Of a stretch of 64,000 nucleotides of DNA, positions 8,943 to 17,688 are shown in pieces. The notes beneath the pieces were generated by a model. It had not been told where the DNA came from. It did not search any database and saw only the letters and a list, made by a program, of their open reading frames with translations. The stretch covers positions 1,768,321-1,832,320 of the forward strand of contig CP031964.1 in the NCBI GenBank assembly GCA_003443635.1. Reading direction: 5' to 3'. Position numbers and translations under genes: made by a program. This DNA comes from Flavobacteriaceae bacterium (GTDB taxonomy: Bacteria > Bacteroidota > Bacteroidia > Flavobacteriales > Flavobacteriaceae). How positions within the stretch are numbered: the stretch's first letter is position 1; every line of letters begins with the position of its first letter.

Positions 8943-11900
8943 ATGAAAACTTTAATAAAAGTAGTATTTACTTGTGTCCTAGCTTTTAATATGGCTTATG
9001 CACAAACCCCATTAGTAAATGAACCTGCATTAAGTCCAGATGGAAGATCTATAGCTTTCAATTTTCAAGGAGATATATGGACCTCAGACGTAAATGGACA
9101 AAATGCAAAACGAATCACAGTTCATGAAGCTTACGATACAAAACCAATTTGGAGTCATGATGGAAAGACTATAGCTTTTCAAAGTAATAGGTATGGCAAT
9201 AATGATATATATGTAGTACCATTTAATGGCGGCTTGCCTAAACGATTAACATATCGTTCTGCTGGAGATAATATAACAGATTATACCAAAAATGGAGATA
9301 TACTTTTTTCTACTAGAAGAGATTTTGCGCAAGTAGAACGTGAAGGCGAAACTCATATTGTAAATAATTCTGGCGGAACTCCATACAGATATATGAGTGC
9401 CCTAGGATTTGATGCAACAATATCTCCTAATGGTGATTTTATTGCTTTTGTAAAAGGGAATTGTAGAATTCAAAGAGAAGCATATCGAGGACCTGCAAAT
9501 AGAAATATCTGGTTGTATGATATAAAAAATGATAAATATACCCAGTTAACGACATTTAATGGAAATGATTTTTATCCACAGTGGGCTAATAATTCAACCA
9601 TTTATTTTCAATCATCTAGGAGTGGAAGGTATAATATTCATAAGTTAACAATTGATGCATCTGGTAAAAAAACAGGAAATATAGATGCGGTGACTTCTTT
9701 TAAAGATTTTGGAATATTCTCTTTTAAAATGAGTGCTAATGGTAATGATTTAATTGCAACTAAAGCAGATAAATTGTATACGATTAATGCATCAACAAAA
9801 GCATTAAAAGAAGTGACTATTAATATTGCTTCAGATTATAGGTTTGACCCTATAGTGCATCAGCGTTATACAAATAGAATTAATGGTGGAGCAATATCAC
9901 CTGATGGGAAATATAGTGTATTAGTTATACGAGGAGAATTATTTATTACAGAAAATAATAAAGAAAAAAATAGAGCAGTTAATGTATCTAATTCGCCTTA
10001 TAGAGATCGAACGCCAGTTTGGATAGATGATAATTCAATTCTTTTTGTATCTGATAGAGATGGGCAAAATGATTTTTATATGCTTAAATCTGGAGACCCT
10101 AATGAGGCAAATCTTTTTAAAAGTTTAAAACATAAAATAACAAGAATAACAAAAACAAAAGGAGAAGAAAGCTTACCTGTGATTTCTCCAGATGGTAAAT
10201 CGATTGCATTTCTTAGGGGAAGAGGAAAACTTGTTGTTGCTTCAATAAATGATGGTAAACTCTCTAATGAAAAAGTACTTTTAGATGGATGGAGTACTCC
10301 TACAGGATATACATGGTCTCCAGACTCTAAGTGGTTGGCTTATAATTTGAGAAACTTAGATTTTAATGGAGAAATATATATTCATAAGGCAGATAATTCA
10401 CAAAAGCCAGTAAATATATCATTGCATCCAAAACAAGATAATGCTCCGATTTGGAGTCCAGATGGAAAAAAACTGGTGTTTTCTTCTAATAGAAATAATA
10501 GTGATTACGACGTATGGTTTGTTTGGTTAAATAAAAAGGATTGGCAAAAAACGACTCAAGATTGGGAAGAAGAAGCAAATACACCAACTAAAAAAGATAA
10601 AAAAGAGAATGGTGAAAAAGAAGTAGCTTCAATGGTTATTGATTTTCAAGATATTCATGAGCGACAAGTACAGGTGACGTCTTATACTGGAGGAGAATTT
10701 GCACAAGCGGTTTCTAAAGACGGACAAACTATATATTATTCAACTGGTAATGGAACTAGGGAAAACCCTAATGTACAATCAGATTTGTTTAAAATTAAAT
10801 GGAATGGTAGAGATCGTAAACAGATTACCAAAAATAACACTAGACCAAGAGGGGTTATTGTAAACAAAAAGAAAACCCATTTGTATTTAGTTAGAGGTGC
10901 AGGAACCTTATCGAGAATTAATTTGGCAAATGATAAAATGGAAAGCTTGCCTATTTTAGCTAGAATGGATGTTAATTATATTGAAGAATCCAATCAAATA
11001 TTTGATGAAGCATGGAAAGCTATTAATGATGGTTTTTACGACCCAAATTTCCATGGTCAAAATTGGAATGAATTAAAGAAAAAGTACAAACCATTAGCTT
11101 TAAAAGCATCTACTCGAATCGATTTTCAAGCAATTTTTAATTGGATGTTGGGGCAAATTAATGCAAGTCATATGGGGTTACGAGGAGGTGCTCCAAGAGA
11201 AAATTTACAACGAGAAGTAACAGGTTTGCTTGGGTTAGAAATGAAACCACAAGCTAATGGAGGTCTTTTGGTAGAAGGAGTAATAGCAAATATGCCTGGA
11301 GATAGAGAAGTTAGTAAAATAAATCCAGGAGATGTGATTACTTCTATTAATGGGACTAAGCTAACAAAAGCTACAAATGCTTACAGTTTGTTTACTGGAA
11401 CTGCTAATGAGAAAATTTATCTTGAAGTAGTTAATGGAACTGCTAAAAGGGAAGTTGTTATTCGCCCCAAAAGTAGCAATAGAATAGAAAGTTATAATGC
11501 TTGGGTTAAAGAACGTAAGCGATTAACAGAGCAGTATTCTGGTGGAAGATTAGGGTATTTACATATACAGGGAATGAACTGGATAAGCTTCGAGCGTTTT
11601 GAAAGAGAACTAACAGCGTCTGGATTAGGGAAAGAAGGTATTGTAATAGATGTAAGGTATAATGGAGGCGGTTGGACCACAGATTATTTAATGGCGGTCT
11701 TAAATGTAAAGCAATACGCTTATACAGTGCCTAGAGGTGCTGCTAAAAACTTAGAAAGAGAGCATAAAAACTTTGTGAATCATTATCCATTTAGTGAGCG
11801 TTTACCATTAGCATCATGGGTAAAACCATCAATTGCTTTAATGAACCATACGAGTTACTCCAATGCAGAAATTTTTTCTCATGCTTATAAAGCATTAGGA

Positions 11901-12149
11901 ATTGGTAAGTTGGTAGGAGAGCCTACATTTGGTGCGGTAATTTCAACTGGAGCTACAGGTTTAATAGATGGATCTTCTGTGAGAATGCCTTTTAGAGGAT
12001 GGTATGTGAAAGCTTCAGAATCTAATATGGAATTAGGACCTGCTATTCCAGATGTTGAAGTTTACAATAACCCAGACGATAAATCAAAAAATAAAGATTC
12101 TCAATTAGAAAAAGCTGTACAAGAACTTTTAAGTCAAATAGATAATTAA
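8943..12149 (+). CDS. Tricorn-like S41 peptidase with beta-propeller repeats
   Basis: A Sec signal peptide (cleavage after MAYA, about residue 20) precedes PD40/TolB-type propeller repeats, seen as recurring SPDGKxIAF motifs over about residues 25-580. A core helical domain, a PDZ domain (about 770-860) and an S41 catalytic domain follow. The Ser-His pair in NASHMG (about 741-745), the nucleophile Ser973 in NHTSYSNAE and the Glu in MELGP match the positions of the tricorn protease tetrad. Tricorn-type enzymes degrade peptides of intermediate length. The 1068-residue length is usual. The stop codon directly abuts the start of the Nramp-fold transporter, so it probably leads the operon that ends with pxpABC. 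Confidence 0.93.
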   Translation: MKTLIKVVFTCVLAFNMAYAQTPLVNEPALSPDGRSIAFNFQGDIWTSDVNGQNAKRITVHEAYDTKPIWSHDGKTIAFQSNRYGNNDIYVVPFNGGLPKRLTYRSAGDNITDYTKNGDILFSTRRDFAQVEREGETHIVNNSGGTPYRYMSALGFDATISPNGDFIAFVKGNCRIQREAYRGPANRNIWLYDIKNDKYTQLTTFNGNDFYPQWANNSTIYFQSSRSGRYNIHKLTIDASGKKTGNIDAVTSFKDFGIFSFKMSANGNDLIATKADKLYTINASTKALKEVTINIASDYRFDPIVHQRYTNRINGGAISPDGKYSVLVIRGELFITENNKEKNRAVNVSNSPYRDRTPVWIDDNSILFVSDRDGQNDFYMLKSGDPNEANLFKSLKHKITRITKTKGEESLPVISPDGKSIAFLRGRGKLVVASINDGKLSNEKVLLDGWSTPTGYTWSPDSKWLAYNLRNLDFNGEIYIHKADNSQKPVNISLHPKQDNAPIWSPDGKKLVFSSNRNNSDYDVWFVWLNKKDWQKTTQDWEEEANTPTKKDKKENGEKEVASMVIDFQDIHERQVQVTSYTGGEFAQAVSKDGQTIYYSTGNGTRENPNVQSDLFKIKWNGRDRKQITKNNTRPRGVIVNKKKTHLYLVRGAGTLSRINLANDKMESLPILARMDVNYIEESNQIFDEAWKAINDGFYDPNFHGQNWNELKKKYKPLALKASTRIDFQAIFNWMLGQINASHMGLRGGAPRENLQREVTGLLGLEMKPQANGGLLVEGVIANMPGDREVSKINPGDVITSINGTKLTKATNAYSLFTGTANEKIYLEVVNGTAKREVVIRPKSSNRIESYNAWVKERKRLTEQYSGGRLGYLHIQGMNWISFERFERELTASGLGKEGIVIDVRYNGGGWTTDYLMAVLNVKQYAYTVPRGAAKNLEREHKNFVNHYPFSERLPLASWVKPSIALMNHTSYSNAEIFSHAYKALGIGKLVGEPTFGAVISTGATGLIDGSSVRMPFRGWYVKASESNMELGPAIPDVEVYNNPDDKSKNKDSQLEKAVQELLSQIDN

Positions 12150-13379
12150 TTGAAGAATATTTTTAAGAACATAGGCCCAGGCCCCTTAGTAGCAGCAGCA
12201 TTTATAGGTCCAGGTACGGTAACGGTATGTACCATTGCAGGAGTGAATTTTGGCTATAGTTTGCTATGGGCGATGACCTTGGCAATAATTACAACAATTG
12301 TATTTCAAGGAATGTCTGCAAGATTAGGATTAATTTCTCAAAAAGGATTATCAGAAACCATTAGAGAGGAAATTAAAAATCCTGTATTTAAGGTATTTTC
12401 ACTTATTCTTATTTTATCTGCAATTGTAATAGGAAATGCAGCTTATGAAGCTGGTAATATTAGTGGAGGTGTTCTAGGACTAGAAACCATTATAGGCAAT
12501 CCTAGTGTAACTATAGGTAATGTATCTATTAATGCATTAAGTCTTGTTATTGGGACAATTGCTTTTATATTATTATACATTGGTAATTATAAAGTGTTAG
12601 AACGTGTTTTGGTAGGCATGGTAATACTGATGAGCTTAGCCTTTATAATTACTGCTATTTTAACTAAACCTGATCTGATAGAAGTCTTTAAAGGGGCTTT
12701 TATACCAAAATTCCCCAAAGAAAGTATATTGACCATAATAGGATTGGTAGGTACTACTGTACCACCTTATAATTTGTTTTTACACGCATCACTAGTAAAA
12801 GAAAAATGGCATTCTGAAAGTGATTTAAAATATGTTAGAAAAGACACGATTATCGCAGTAGTATTTGGAGGTATTGTCTCGATGTGTATTATAATGGCGG
12901 GAGTATCAATTCAATCTGCCGATGTATCTAATGCATCAGATTTAGCAAAAGGATTAGAGCCTCTGTTTGGAAGTTATGCGAAATACTTTTTGAGTATAGG
13001 ATTGTTTTCTGCAGGAATAACTAGTGCGATTACTGCACCTCTAGCTGCTGCATTTGTTGCAAATGGCTGCTTGGGTTGGAAAGCTCATATGAAGTCCAGG
13101 AAATTTAGAGCAGTTTGGATGGTTATTTTACTTTTAGGGGTTTTGTTTTCTTCTTTAGGCATTAAACCTATCGAGATTATAAAGTTTGCTCAAGTAGCTA
13201 ATGGAATTCTGTTACCTGTTATTGCTGGGTTTTTAATTTGGATAATGAATAAATCTTCTATTTTAGGGAAATATCGTAATAACTTAATTCAAAATATATT
13301 TGGTTTTGTGATTTTAGCGATCAGTATCCTTTTATCTGTAGCAACACTTAATAAAGTTTTTAATTTAAATATTTTTTAA
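12150..13379 (+). CDS. Nramp-fold membrane transporter with altered metal site
   Basis: This 409-residue protein has about eleven hydrophobic helices and clear Nramp family sequence (GPG near the N terminus, VPPYNLFLHASLV in helix 6). The canonical metal ligands are not there: the helix-1 DPGN motif reads GPGT (residues 20-23), and the helix-6 MPHN motif reads PPYN (205-208). It therefore may not carry transition metals. It is transcribed between the tricorn-like gene (stop TAA touching start TTG at 12150) and pxpA (overlap of one base), so a link to peptide or 5-oxoproline uptake is a reasonable inference. The TTG start is chosen because the family begins with KNIGPGPL and no ATG is close. 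Confidence 0.88.
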   Translation: MKNIFKNIGPGPLVAAAFIGPGTVTVCTIAGVNFGYSLLWAMTLAIITTIVFQGMSARLGLISQKGLSETIREEIKNPVFKVFSLILILSAIVIGNAAYEAGNISGGVLGLETIIGNPSVTIGNVSINALSLVIGTIAFILLYIGNYKVLERVLVGMVILMSLAFIITAILTKPDLIEVFKGAFIPKFPKESILTIIGLVGTTVPPYNLFLHASLVKEKWHSESDLKYVRKDTIIAVVFGGIVSMCIIMAGVSIQSADVSNASDLAKGLEPLFGSYAKYFLSIGLFSAGITSAITAPLAAAFVANGCLGWKAHMKSRKFRAVWMVILLLGVLFSSLGIKPIEIIKFAQVANGILLPVIAGFLIWIMNKSSILGKYRNNLIQNIFGFVILAISILLSVATLNKVFNLNIF

Positions 13380-14116
13380 TGTCAAAATTTAAAGTAGACC
13401 TTAATTGTGATGTAGGCGAAGGAGTTGATAACGAAGCGTTTTTGATTCCAAATATATCATCTTGTAATATCGCTTGTGGAGGTCATGCAGGAGATACAGA
13501 GACTATGCAGACTGTTGTTAAGTTATGTAAAGAATACAATGTAAAAGCTGGCGCGCATCCTTCATTTCCAGATAGAGAAAACTTTGGAAGGAAAGATATG
13601 TCAATGCCTCACGATGATTTAGTAAAATCTGTAAAATCACAAATAGAAGATTTAATTGTTGTTTTAAATGAAAATAAAGTACCACTTTATCATATCAAAC
13701 CTCATGGGGCTTTGTATGATATGGCTGCTAAAAATGAAACTATAGCTAAGGCAATTATTGAGGTTATGCAAGATTATAAAGAAATTCACTTGTATGTACC
13801 TTATAATTCAGTAATGGAACGATTAGCTATTACTGCTGGTCTTTCTATTATCTACGAAGGCTTTGCAGATCGAAATTATAATGAAGATTTAAGATTGGTA
13901 TCACGAGCATTGCCAAATGCATTAATTATAGATGAAGAAGAAATGTTTGAACACGTCTATAGAATGGTAACTCAAGAAAAAGTAAAAACGGCAAGTGGAG
14001 TAGAAGTGAAGATAAAAGCACAAACATTTTGTGTACATGGAGATAACCCTAAAGCGATAGAATTGATTGCTGCATTAAAAACAAATTTGACAAAATCAGG
14101 AATTGAAATAACATAG
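13379..14116 (+). CDS. pxpA: 5-oxoprolinase subunit A (LamB/YcsF family)
   Basis: The protein shows the LamB/YcsF signature from its N terminus (VDLNCDVGEG, SCNIACGGHAGD, KAGAHPSFPDR, HIKPHGALYD), and its 245 residues are the usual length. With PxpB and PxpC it forms the prokaryotic ATP-dependent 5-oxoprolinase, which opens 5-oxoproline (pyroglutamate) to glutamate in the cytoplasm. The ATG overlaps the transporter stop in TAATG. The order pxpA-pxpB-pxpC is complete here. The pathway assignment rests on the established family function. Confidence 0.94.
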   Translation: MSKFKVDLNCDVGEGVDNEAFLIPNISSCNIACGGHAGDTETMQTVVKLCKEYNVKAGAHPSFPDRENFGRKDMSMPHDDLVKSVKSQIEDLIVVLNENKVPLYHIKPHGALYDMAAKNETIAKAIIEVMQDYKEIHLYVPYNSVMERLAITAGLSIIYEGFADRNYNEDLRLVSRALPNALIIDEEEMFEHVYRMVTQEKVKTASGVEVKIKAQTFCVHGDNPKAIELIAALKTNLTKSGIEIT

Positions 14117-14121
14117 AGTTT

Positions 14122-14856
14122 TTGAACGGTTTCGAATTAACATATAAACGCTTTGGAGCTCGTTCTATTTTAATAGAATGGCCTTCTGTAATTAGTGAAA
14201 AAGTGCTTTATGATGTGATTTCTTTTAGAGATAGTTTAATTAATTCTAATATTAAATGTATAGTTGAAGTAAAATCTGCATATAATTCAATATTAGTATC
14301 TTGCGATACAACTATAGATAATGTCTATGATAAGATATTGGAACTTAAGTCGCAATATAACCCTTCAAAATCCAAAAAAAATATATCCACAACTCTATGG
14401 ACAATTCCGGTATGTTATGAAGATGAATTTGCTTTGGATTTAGAAGAATTAGCTATTGCAAAATCCTGTACTAAAGAAGATATCGTTAAGCTGCATTCTA
14501 ATGATGTATATACCATTTACTTTATCGGATTTTTACCTGGATTTTTCTATTTAGGAGGCTTAGATAAAAAACTACATTTTCCCAGGAGAAAATCTCCAAG
14601 GTTACAAATTAAAAAAGGAGCAGTTGGGATAGGAGGGAACCAAACGGGAGTATACCCAAATGTAAGCCCTGGTGGCTGGAATATTATAGGTAATTCGCCC
14701 GTTAATTTTTTTGATGTATCTCTACAAGAGCCTTGCTTTGGAAAGCAAGGTGATAAAATTAAATTTGAACCTGTATCATTAAAAATGTATCATGATATTA
14801 AAATATTGGTTGATGAAGGGGTATATCATATAAAAAATGAAGTAATTAATGATTGA
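14122..14856 (+). CDS. pxpB: 5-oxoprolinase subunit B (carboxyltransferase domain 1 family)
   Basis: The 244-residue protein belongs to the KipI/allophanate hydrolase subunit 1 family, with the typical FLPGFFYLGGLD, PRRKSPR and the cyclophilin-like GGWNIIGNSPV segment near the end. It is the partner of PxpC in the 5-oxoprolinase complex. Translation most likely starts at TTG (14122), five bases after the pxpA stop; there is no ATG before the conserved ERFGARSI-like N terminus. It overlaps pxpC by eight bases, which suggests coupled translation. Confidence 0.93.
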   Translation: MNGFELTYKRFGARSILIEWPSVISEKVLYDVISFRDSLINSNIKCIVEVKSAYNSILVSCDTTIDNVYDKILELKSQYNPSKSKKNISTTLWTIPVCYEDEFALDLEELAIAKSCTKEDIVKLHSNDVYTIYFIGFLPGFFYLGGLDKKLHFPRRKSPRLQIKKGAVGIGGNQTGVYPNVSPGGWNIIGNSPVNFFDVSLQEPCFGKQGDKIKFEPVSLKMYHDIKILVDEGVYHIKNEVIND

Positions 14857-15700
14857 AGTTATTAAACCAGGGTTTTATACTACAATTCAAGATTTAGGTA
14901 GGATGAATTATCATCAATATGGTGTACCTTATTCTGGGGTAATGGATAAGAAGTCATCCAAAATTGCTAATGCTTTGCTTGGAAACCGAGAAAATGATGC
15001 AGTTTTAGAAATTACTATGACTGGGCCTACATTAAAATTTAATACAACTACTATAATTAGTATTACTGGAGCAGATTTAACACCGAGAATTAATGGAGAT
15101 AGAGTATCGCTTAATAGAAGTATTTCTGTAAATAAAGAAGACGTATTGTCTTTTGATAAGCTTAAATACGGATATAGATGTTACTTGGCTGTGTATGGTG
15201 GTTTTCAAACGGAAACCGTGATGAAAAGTAGAAGTATGTATAAAAATGTCACTTCTCAATTTACGATACAAAAAGAAGATCGTTTGCCTGTTTTAAGTCT
15301 AAGCAAAACTATTTTTAAAGCAAATGCTTCTATAAAAATTGATAAAAGTCATTTTAGTGACCCAATGCTATTGACTTATAAAGGGCCTGAATTTGAACAC
15401 TTACCTCAATCTGCACAAAAACAATTATTTTCTCAAAACTTCAATATTTCTAAAGATAATAACAGGATGGCATATCAATTGGAAGATATTGTTGAAAATA
15501 AATTACAACCAATTATAACGTCATTAGTTCAACCAGGAACTGTACAGTTAACACCATCTGGAAAACTAATTGTTTTAATGGCAGATGGGCAAACTGCTGG
15601 CGGATACCCCAGAATATTACAACTTACTGATATAGCAGTAAGTAAGCTTTCTCAGAAATTTACAAGTAAGAAAGTTCGTTTTGTATTAAAAGAAAATTAG
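14849..15700 (+). CDS. pxpC: 5-oxoprolinase subunit C (carboxyltransferase domain 2 family)
   Basis: The 283-residue protein is of the KipA/allophanate hydrolase subunit 2 family. The N terminus carries IKPGFYTTIQDLGR and YGVPYSGVMDK, and the C-terminal half has the QLTPSGKLIVLMADGQTAGGYPRI signature typical of the family. It completes the PxpABC complex and closes the operon; no clear terminator follows. A single subunit of this family can be part of other carboxylases, but the adjacency of all three pxp genes makes the assignment firm. Confidence 0.93.
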   Translation: MIEVIKPGFYTTIQDLGRMNYHQYGVPYSGVMDKKSSKIANALLGNRENDAVLEITMTGPTLKFNTTTIISITGADLTPRINGDRVSLNRSISVNKEDVLSFDKLKYGYRCYLAVYGGFQTETVMKSRSMYKNVTSQFTIQKEDRLPVLSLSKTIFKANASIKIDKSHFSDPMLLTYKGPEFEHLPQSAQKQLFSQNFNISKDNNRMAYQLEDIVENKLQPIITSLVQPGTVQLTPSGKLIVLMADGQTAGGYPRILQLTDIAVSKLSQKFTSKKVRFVLKEN

Positions 15701-15769
15701 TATAAAAATACTTTTTGTTTTAAGAGTTTTCGCTATTTTGGTCTGATTAACAATTAATACAAAAAAATT

Positions 15770-16192
15770 ATGGAAAACAACAACAATGATCCCTCAATCC
15801 CTTCTGGAGTTATCTCAAGAGAAAAAGCAATTGAATTAAACAACGAATGGACCAAAACACGAGCTGAAGCTATGAATCAATGTATTAGCGATGTCACTGG
15901 TGGTAAGGTCACAAAAGACAGCCGTTCGTCATGGTGGTCTATAGAAGATTTAGAAGCATATATTAAATATGCCAAAAAACAAGATAAGGATGTTAGTGGC
16001 TTACGCATATATTGTGGCGCATATAGTGATGACAATTGTTACTCAACATCTTTTATCGTACCTACAGCAACTGTAAAAGGTTCTTTAGGAAAAGATGTTG
16101 GAGATGATGAAGAGGAAGAAATGGATTTACCAATACCGCCATTAAATAGAGGAACAACTAAGATTCCACCTGAAGATGGATATGAAGGATAA
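15770..16192 (+). CDS. Uncharacterised small acidic protein (first gene of 7TM/kinase module)
   Basis: I do not recognise a characterised family. The 140-residue protein has no signal peptide or membrane helix. It has an N-terminal Asn-rich start, a helical segment with KAIELNNEWTKTR, then WWSIEDLEAYIKYAKKQ, a beta-like centre GLRIYCGAY with a following TSFIVPTAT, an acidic stretch DDEEEEMD and a C-terminal tail with PPLNRGTTKIPPEDGY. From general familiarity with flavobacterial genomes, proteins with this WWS-DLE/YxGAY/C-terminal proline pattern recur next to a small membrane protein and a histidine kinase, as here. It ends 14 bases before the membrane protein gene. A sensory or substrate role in the module is inference. 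Confidence 0.75.
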   Translation: MENNNNDPSIPSGVISREKAIELNNEWTKTRAEAMNQCISDVTGGKVTKDSRSSWWSIEDLEAYIKYAKKQDKDVSGLRIYCGAYSDDNCYSTSFIVPTATVKGSLGKDVGDDEEEEMDLPIPPLNRGTTKIPPEDGYEG

Positions 16193-16206
16193 CTAAATTC
16201 AACTTT

Positions 16207-16929
16207 TTGGACTCACTTTACATATATAACTATATAATTACATATAGCGTAGAATTTATTGCTGCAATGGCGGGTTCAATTTACCTTAAAAAAAGCCGAG
16301 ACCAGAGTGTTCGGCTTTTTGTGAAATATTTATGGTTTACTTTTATTGTTGAAGTTATTGCATTGTATGCTTTGTTTGTTTATTATTATAATTTTGATTA
16401 TGAATGGTTTCAATGGATAAAGAATAGTTCTTTTGCTAGTAATGCATGGTTATTTAATATAAAATCCTATATAGATGTTATTGTTTTAGGGTGGTATTTT
16501 ATAAGTTTAATAAGAACAGTTAACTATCGTAAATTCATAAAAAGCCTAATTGTATTTTATTGTATTTTTGCTACTTTTTATACTTTTTATGTAGAAAATA
16601 CAAGTGTGTTAGAAACGATTAACTATCTTGTAGAAGAGATAGTTATACTTGCATGTACTGTTTTATATATGTTTGAATTATTTAAAAGTGAAAAAGTTTT
16701 AAAATTTTATAATTCCATTCACTTTTATACTGCATTAGGGTGGTTTGTCTGGTATTTATGTGTAATGCCTATTTTTATATTTGGAGAATTTTTTACACAA
16801 GTAAATAGATTATATCACGATTTTAGAATATTAACAATACTATCATTTAACGTATTATTATATTTATGGTTCACTTATGGATTTTATTATGTATTACGCA
16901 AACAGAAGCAGTTAGCAAAGAACAAGTAG
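16207..16929 (+). CDS. Seven-helix membrane protein of unknown function
   Basis: The 240-residue protein has about seven hydrophobic helices (roughly 8-26, 40-60, 88-105, 112-128, 138-155, 170-188, 205-228) separated by short loops rich in Tyr, Phe and Lys. No catalytic motif or named domain is apparent. The start is TTG at 16207, the first start codon after the preceding stop. Its last 64 bases overlap the histidine kinase gene in another frame, which indicates translational coupling. The arrangement suggests a membrane receptor or input protein for the kinase, by analogy with 7TM sensory modules; this is not demonstrated by the sequence. Confidence 0.78.
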   Translation: MDSLYIYNYIITYSVEFIAAMAGSIYLKKSRDQSVRLFVKYLWFTFIVEVIALYALFVYYYNFDYEWFQWIKNSSFASNAWLFNIKSYIDVIVLGWYFISLIRTVNYRKFIKSLIVFYCIFATFYTFYVENTSVLETINYLVEEIVILACTVLYMFELFKSEKVLKFYNSIHFYTALGWFVWYLCVMPIFIFGEFFTQVNRLYHDFRILTILSFNVLLYLWFTYGFYYVLRKQKQLAKNK

Positions 16930-17684
16930 TTTTAATAGCTTACTTTATTATTGCAATTTTACTATTTACTGTACTCTTTATTGTATTTTTTATTACGTTT
17001 CAAAAACGAAAGAATAAATTATTATTAGATAAAATAAAACAACAACAAATTTTTGAAGAAGAGATTTCTAAAACACAATTAGAAGTACAGGAACAAACGC
17101 TTAAAAATATAGGTTGGGAATTACATGATAATGTGGGACAACTTTTGTCATTTACTGGCATGCAAATGAATTTATTAGCGTCACAAGTTAAAGATGAACT
17201 TAAAGATAAAGTAGATAACGCAAATAATTTACTTAAAGAAAGTATACAAGAAGTAAGAGCACTCTCGAAAACTTTAAATAGCGATGCACTTTTAAACCAA
17301 GGCTTGCATCAGTCTATACAAAATGAAATAGACCGCTTGAACAAGTTAAAATCAATTGCTGCATCATTTATTGTTGAAGGTGGAGAAAAACCTTTTAGCA
17401 ATCCAAAAGATGAGATTGTTATTTTTAGGATACTACAAGAATTTTTATCTAATTCTGTAAAATATTCTGAAGCTCAAAATTTAACGATCACCTTAAATTA
17501 TACACAAGAAACACTTTTAATTACAGCCAAAGATGACGGGAAAGGTTTTGATATGAATACAGTAAAGAAAAACTCAGGACTTATTAATATGAATAATCGT
17601 GCAGCTTTAATTAATGCCACTTGTGATATTGTATCGCAACCTGATAATGGAGTTTTATTAGAACTTAACTATCCACTTAGTTAG
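16866..17684 (+). CDS. Orphan sensor histidine kinase (HisKA_3/NarX-type)
   Basis: One membrane helix (about residues 21-45) is followed by a coiled region and the HisKA_3 phospho-acceptor box WELHDNVGQ with His87, then an HATPase_c domain with N box EFLSNSVKYSE, G1 box DDGKGFD and the GLINMNNRA segment. There is almost no extracytoplasmic part, so a signal probably comes from a partner such as the membrane protein encoded just upstream. The ATG at 16866 is the only standard start before the H box and gives a 64-base overlap with that gene. No response regulator gene is adjacent; HisKA_3 kinases usually signal to LuxR/NarL-type regulators. Confidence 0.9.
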   Translation: MVHLWILLCITQTEAVSKEQVVLIAYFIIAILLFTVLFIVFFITFQKRKNKLLLDKIKQQQIFEEEISKTQLEVQEQTLKNIGWELHDNVGQLLSFTGMQMNLLASQVKDELKDKVDNANNLLKESIQEVRALSKTLNSDALLNQGLHQSIQNEIDRLNKLKSIAASFIVEGGEKPFSNPKDEIVIFRILQEFLSNSVKYSEAQNLTITLNYTQETLLITAKDDGKGFDMNTVKKNSGLINMNNRAALINATCDIVSQPDNGVLLELNYPLS

Positions 17685-17688
17685 ACTG

